Positions 60,372 through 64,000 of a stretch of 64,000 nt of DNA are shown here, piece after piece. The translations under genes and the position numbers were made by a program. Source of the stretch: Acidimicrobiales bacterium (lineage in GTDB: Bacteria > Actinomycetota > Acidimicrobiia > Acidimicrobiales > Aldehydirespiratoraceae); assembly GCA_029246685.1 (NCBI GenBank), contig JAQWMR010000016.1:898877-962876 (forward strand), in the 5' to 3' direction. The first letter of the stretch is position 1. Each line of letters begins with the position of its first letter. The notes beneath the pieces are model-generated. The model had not been told where the DNA came from. It saw only the letters and a list, made by a program, of their open reading frames with translations, and made no database searches.

Positions 60372-60817
60372 TCAGGGCATTGGTGGGGCGGTGCGGAAGG
60401 CGTCGTCGGGCGTGCTCTTCACGCCGATCGCGTTGCCGTCCGGGTCCTGGATGATCGCGTAGCGCGATCCCCAGAAGGCATCGGTCGGCTCGAGTTGCAG
60501 AGGATGGCCGGCCGCCGCCATGCGGGCGGCAACCTCGTCCACCTCCTCGCGGGTGTCAACCCGAAATCCGAGGACTCCCATCGGGCCTCCCGCTCCCCCC
60601 GGCCAACCCGGTTCCACATCGATGCGAAGTGCTCGCTGTCGAGATCGAAGTCGAAGCCGTCCTCGACCACGACGGTGCGATGGTGATCCATGAACTCGGG
60701 CATCGTGTCCTGCACGTCGAGTCCGAGCAGCTCGAAGAAGGCGACCGACGCCGCCATGTCGGACACGACCAGATCGATACCGTCAATCTTCACGATGTTC
60801 CCTGCTCCGGCAGTCAT
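60372..60817 (-). pseudogene. VOC-family protein with one-base frameshift
   Basis: ATG 60817 starts with TAGAGNIVKIDGIDLVVSDM and continues as a glyoxalase/bleomycin-resistance fold up to HFASMWN. It continues one frame over with PGWPGGAGGPMGVLGFRVDT and RYAIIQDPDGNAIGV, to TGA 60372. On the plus strand a GGG run is shortened to GG at 60610-60611; one base would restore a 149-aa protein. The N-terminal frame otherwise runs on to 60419. Confidence 0.75.
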
Positions 60818-60854
60818 GCGGCCCAGCATCGCATGACCGCGTACGCTCGACCCC

Positions 60855-61646
60855 ATGTCGGACTACGAGTTCATCGGCGTCGATCGGGCTGACGAGGTCG
60901 TCACCATCACGCTCGCCAACGCGGCGAAGCGCAACGTGCTGGCCCTCCCCACGATGCAGGAGCTCACCGCGGCACTCGACGAGGCCGGGGAGAGCGATGC
61001 CCTGGCAGTCGTCATCGCGGCCGAGGGGCCGGTCTTCTCTGCCGGTCACAACTTCGGCGACATACTCGGCTCCTCCGAAGCGGAGGCCCGCGAGCTGTTC
61101 GATGTGTGCACCAACATGATGACGCTCGTCCAACGGTTGCCGCAGGTCGTGGTCGCCAAGGTGCATGCGCTGGCAACCGCCGCGGGCTGTCAACTCGTTG
61201 CGTCGTGCGACCTGGCCGTGGCCACCGAGTCATCGTCGTTCGCGGCGCCCGGCGGCAAGGGCGGGCTGTTCTGTCACACCCCGATGGTCGCGATCGGGCG
61301 CGCCGTCGGCCGCAAGAAGGGCCTCGAGATGGCTCTCACCGGTGATCCTATCTCCGCCCAGACTGCCTGCGAGTGGGGTCTCGTCAACCGCGTCGTGCCC
61401 GACGACGAACTCGACGCCGCAGTCGACGATCTCGTGTTCCGGGCCACCCGCGGAAGCGCGGCGAGCAAGGCCGCAGGCAAGCAGTCGTACTACGCCCAGA
61501 TGGACCTGGCGCAGGACGGGGCCTACGAACTCGCCACCCGCTTCATGTCAGAAGGCGTCGCCGCCCCCGACGGCCAAGAGGGCATCGCGTCGTTCGTCGA
61601 GAAGCGCACGCCCGACTTCGCGCCGCCGAGCCGCACCCGCGACTGA
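60855..61646 (+). CDS. Enoyl-CoA hydratase/isomerase (second)
   Basis: 263 aa from ATG 60855. Crotonase fold: VVTITLANAAKRNVLALPTM, GPVFSAGHNFGDILG (first oxyanion loop), VHALATAAGCQLVASCDLAVA (second), then GKGGLFCHTPMVAIGRAVG. In place of the usual catalytic glutamate around residue 140, the sequence has GLFCHTP, as in ECHDC3-type members that lack classical hydratase acids. True activity is uncertain. Divergent from the broken VOC gene. Confidence 0.88.
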   Translation: MSDYEFIGVDRADEVVTITLANAAKRNVLALPTMQELTAALDEAGESDALAVVIAAEGPVFSAGHNFGDILGSSEAEARELFDVCTNMMTLVQRLPQVVVAKVHALATAAGCQLVASCDLAVATESSSFAAPGGKGGLFCHTPMVAIGRAVGRKKGLEMALTGDPISAQTACEWGLVNRVVPDDELDAAVDDLVFRATRGSAASKAAGKQSYYAQMDLAQDGAYELATRFMSEGVAAPDGQEGIASFVEKRTPDFAPPSRTRD

Positions 61647-61649
61647 CGG

Positions 61650-62105
61650 CTACTCCAGCGCGGCAGCCAGGTTGGCGAGCGTGGCCGTCATTGTCTGACG
61701 GTTGCGCGCGTCCCGATCCTCAACACCCGAGATGCCGGAGCTGGCGGATCGCATCTCCTCGGGGATCAGGTTCTGGCTCACCTCGGTGACCGAACAACCT
61801 CCGTCGGTCGCCGTGATGACGTAGCCCCACTTCGAGAACACGAAGTCGTTCATGTCGCAGTCGAAGAAAAAGCGCTCGTTGTCGACGAGTTCCGTGATGG
61901 TGGCTCGAGTGCTCCACTCGGCGTCGCCGGCCTTGTTGTGACCGGTGAACTGCGCACCGACAGCGGCGTTGCCGAACCCCTCGTTCCACTCGGCACTGAT
62001 CGTCTCGGTGGACCACTGACCCATCCGGGTGATGTCGGTGATTGCGGCGAAGACGGCCTCGGGCGACGCGGCGATCTCTCGTGAGACTTCGACGTCTGGT
62101 TCCAT
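61650..62105 (-). CDS. SRPBCC family protein (polyketide cyclase-like)
   Basis: 151 aa from ATG 62105. EVSREIAASPEAVFAAITDI then MGQWSTETISAEW is the classic opening of the START/Bet v1-like group in mycobacteria and relatives. ATITELVDNERFFFDCDMND and a terminal helix follow. It binds lipids or aromatic compounds in a deep pocket; no catalytic residue is evident. Lies downstream of the sulfatase with a 46-nt gap. Confidence 0.82.
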   Translation of the reverse strand: MEPDVEVSREIAASPEAVFAAITDITRMGQWSTETISAEWNEGFGNAAVGAQFTGHNKAGDAEWSTRATITELVDNERFFFDCDMNDFVFSKWGYVITATDGGCSVTEVSQNLIPEEMRSASSGISGVEDRDARNRQTMTATLANLAAALE

Positions 62106-62151
62106 GGCGGGCACGCTAGGTCGAGCGTCGGTCAGCGACCGAACCGAGTCA

Positions 62152-63555
62152 CTACAGCAGCGACCAGTCCGGTTCCGACTCAGGATGGGGAAGGTCACCG
62201 AACGCGTTGCGGACGACTCTGCGCTGGGGATCGAGCCAGTCCTTCCACGTGGTCGAGGCGACGAGCTCGTCGCCCCGCTGCGCCTGCAGCTCACGCAGCA
62301 GCGCGACATGGTCAGCCTCGATCCCGGCGGCCGACGCGTCGCCGGCAAGGTTGCGCATCTGCAGCGGATCCTCGCGGAGGTCGTACAGCTCGCGGGTGCC
62401 GTCGAGCCACTCCGAATACGTCGACGACGCGGTGCGCACACCGCGCCACTCCTGCCCGTCACCGAGCCAGTCGTAGTACTTCGAGAAGTTCATCAGGAGC
62501 AGGCCGTCCTGCTCGGAGACCGGCTCGCCCCGCCACGCAGCCGACTGGTCGCGACCCTCGACCGTCTGCGGCACCGGAACGCCAGCGAGCCCGCACAGCG
62601 ACGGGAACCAGTCGGGCATCCCGAACAACGCGTCCGTGTCCGTCCCCGGCTCGATCGCGCCGGGGTAGCGGACGACCCCAGGGATGTGGATCGACTCCTC
62701 GTACGGGTGCTTCTTCAGCCACGGGTGCACGCCATGGGCGCCGCCCTGCGTGCCGTGGTCGGAGGCGAACACGACGATCGTGTCGTCGGTCAGCCCTCGC
62801 TCGTCCAGCTCGTCGAGCATCCGGCCGACCATCACGTCCACCGCCCGGATCATCGCGAGGTAGTGGCGGTACATCTCCGGGGTGTCGGCGCCCCACGTGT
62901 CGTCCACATTGGCCGCGAACTCGAACTCGTCCGGAATGCCCTCGTAGTACTCGTCGGGCGCGAACTTCTCCGGCGTGTAGTGCGGGGGATGCGGCGACAG
63001 GAAGAGAAGGAACGGATCGTCGCCAGCTTCGTCCATGAACTCGACCGCATAGTCGACCAAGCCCTCGGTCTCGTAGCCGTCCCAGCGCTCGTAGTTCCAG
63101 TCCCCTTTGTGGACGAACCCGTCGAAGAAGACCATGTGCTGGTTGTAGGCCCGCCAGTAGTCGAACCCGAGGCGGTCACGCCCTTCAGGTACCCAGTCGG
63201 GCTGCATCGGCATGCGATCCAGGGCCGGCCATGCCCCCGTGTGGAGGTGCCACTTTCCGATCCAGCCGGTGCGATACCCCTGGTTGGCAAAGGCGTCGGC
63301 GATGGAGATCTCGTCATGACGCGTCTTCGTCGTGTTGATCAGATGCCCGGTGGTCTGCGGGTGGCGGCCGGTCACCAGCATCGCTCGAGCCGGCGTGCAG
63401 ACCGGCGCGTTCGAGATCGCGTTGGCGAGGGTGACACCGCCTGCCGCCAGGCGATCGATATGCGGCGTCTCGATGTGCTGCTCGCCGTAGAGGGGAAGGG
63501 ACGCGGCGCGGAGCTGATCCGGGAAGAGCACGACGACGTTGGGCCGTCGACTCAC
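62152..63555 (-). CDS. Sulfatase (choline-sulfatase-like)
   Basis: 467 aa from GTG 63555, overlapping the PhyH stop (GTGA). Metal-binding NVVVLFPDQLRAASLPLYG at the start; formylglycine signature VCTPARAMLVTGRHPQTTG (CxPxR); GKWHLHTG; FASDHGTQGGAHG as the third metal site. It is shorter than the enzyme at 53 kb and has no added domain. No signal peptide, so it probably acts inside the cell. Coupled to a PhyH dioxygenase, hinting at a shared sulfated or alkyl substrate. Confidence 0.9.
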   Translation of the reverse strand: MSRRPNVVVLFPDQLRAASLPLYGEQHIETPHIDRLAAGGVTLANAISNAPVCTPARAMLVTGRHPQTTGHLINTTKTRHDEISIADAFANQGYRTGWIGKWHLHTGAWPALDRMPMQPDWVPEGRDRLGFDYWRAYNQHMVFFDGFVHKGDWNYERWDGYETEGLVDYAVEFMDEAGDDPFLLFLSPHPPHYTPEKFAPDEYYEGIPDEFEFAANVDDTWGADTPEMYRHYLAMIRAVDVMVGRMLDELDERGLTDDTIVVFASDHGTQGGAHGVHPWLKKHPYEESIHIPGVVRYPGAIEPGTDTDALFGMPDWFPSLCGLAGVPVPQTVEGRDQSAAWRGEPVSEQDGLLLMNFSKYYDWLGDGQEWRGVRTASSTYSEWLDGTRELYDLREDPLQMRNLAGDASAAGIEADHVALLRELQAQRGDELVASTTWKDWLDPQRRVVRNAFGDLPHPESEPDWSLL

Positions 63556-64000
63556 TGAGGCACCTCGAACTGAGGGCCTGTCTGCTCGCCGGTCACCTCG
63601 GGCACGGGCGGAATGTCGCCCGGCTCGCGGGGCCAGACGATCGGCATGCCGGGGCCCTCCATCGGCTCGCCCGCCTCGACGCCATCGCGGTCGAGCGGGA
63701 ACACCGGCCAGGCAGCGTCGCGGGGGTAGCCATCGGCGATGTAGACGATGGTGAACACCCGGCGCGGCGCATCGGTGGTGTTGGCCATCGCCTGGTGAAC
63801 GGTCAGGCCGTGATGCCAGATCACGGACCCCGTCGGGGCTTCCACGTAGGTGGTGGTCGATCCGCCGAGCGCCGGATCCGAGAGGATGTCGTAGGGCTCG
63901 GTGGTGTACGTCAGGTCCACCGGGTGGAGTCGTCCGGCCTTGTGCGATCCGGGGACGTAGCCCATCGCGCCGCTCGCGAACGTCGACCCGGCCAGCGGAA
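63552..64000 (-). CDS. Phytanoyl-CoA dioxygenase family, N-terminus outside window
   Basis: Open to the window edge; the frame continues upstream of ATG 63965 as GSTFASGA before MGYVPGSHKAG, so that ATG is internal. GCxxxxPGSH-like MGYVPGSH, the HH...H stretch VIWHHGLTVHQAMANTT and RRVFTIVYIADG with the arginine for 2-oxoglutarate are typical of the PhyH family. The first iron-binding H-x-D lies outside the window. The last base pairs overlap the sulfatase start. Confidence 0.85.
   Translation of the reverse strand, partial: PLAGSTFASGAMGYVPGSHKAGRLHPVDLTYTTEPYDILSDPALGGSTTTYVEAPTGSVIWHHGLTVHQAMANTTDAPRRVFTIVYIADGYPRDAAWPVFPLDRDGVEAGEPMEGPGMPIVWPREPGDIPPVPEVTGEQTGPQFEVPQ

Overview
This is a GC-rich bacterial chromosome segment that looks like an actinobacterium of the class Acidimicrobiia, probably a marine Ilumatobacter-like lineage. 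The placement is an inference. It rests on the very high GC, frequent GTG starts and 4-nt ATGA/GTGA overlaps, an acyl-CoA carboxylase beta subunit followed by a small epsilon-type gene, an F420-type LLM oxidoreductase, a PaaX-type regulator, a TIGR03086 (mycothiol-type) remnant, and many genes for acyl-CoA, carotenoid-cleavage and sulfatase chemistry. No rRNA, CRISPR array, recognisable transposase or integrase was seen.

Layout. 1-5.6 kb: cell-envelope locus with a GT39-type glycosyltransferase (cut by the window edge), polysaccharide deacetylase, methyltransferase, DUF2304 and an acyltransferase-3/GT39 fusion. 5.6-12.1 kb: GGDEF-EAL signalling protein, a GGCT-like protein, a zinc-ribbon protein, then the coupled operon desaturase-paaX-MBL hydrolase. 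12.1-18.4 kb: broken MFS transporter, pheA and a methyltransferase, the coupled set acyl-CoA carboxylase beta - epsilon - comB, and a broken LLM oxidoreductase. 18.4-23.7 kb: oxidases, a LOG protein, a carotenoid oxygenase and a DapB-like dehydrogenase. 23.7-25.8 kb: a pyridoxamine-phosphate-oxidase-like gene split by a ~1.4 kb lower-GC insert. 25.8-33.5 kb: epoxide hydrolase, ATP-dependent DNA ligase, rraA, HD hydrolase, 5'-3' exonuclease, an HrpB-glyoxalase chimera and methylmalonyl-CoA epimerase. 34.5-43 kb: the core block recR-ybaB-dnaX ... ffs (SRP RNA), tRNA-Ser, lspA, tadA, interrupted by a large SLH surface-protein gene. 43-46.7 kb: degraded DUF3179 gene, a second tRNA-Ser, a Cys-repeat lipoprotein and an oxygenase-like gene. 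46.7-52.5 kb: CoA transferase, enoyl-CoA hydratase, gene fragments, a second carotenoid oxygenase and trmL. 52.5-64 kb: sulfatase/alkylsulfatase genes, SMP-30, hisE-hisG, SRPBCC proteins, a second sulfatase and a PhyH dioxygenase (cut by the edge).

Two themes stand out. First, there is a sulfur/oxygenase catabolic theme: ComB, two complete sulfatases plus a sulfatase tail, an alkylsulfatase-like MBL protein, 2OG/PhyH oxygenases and carotenoid oxygenases. Second, there is an unusual density of broken or recombined genes. These include in-frame stops, single-base indels in short homopolymers, one gene split by an insertion, and at least five junctions where fragments of unrelated genes abut or fuse. 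Either the genome is decaying through deletion, or the assembly carries errors; sequence alone cannot separate these. Three perfect or near-perfect palindromes centred on GTCTGAC sit in intergenic gaps and look like one small repeat family.
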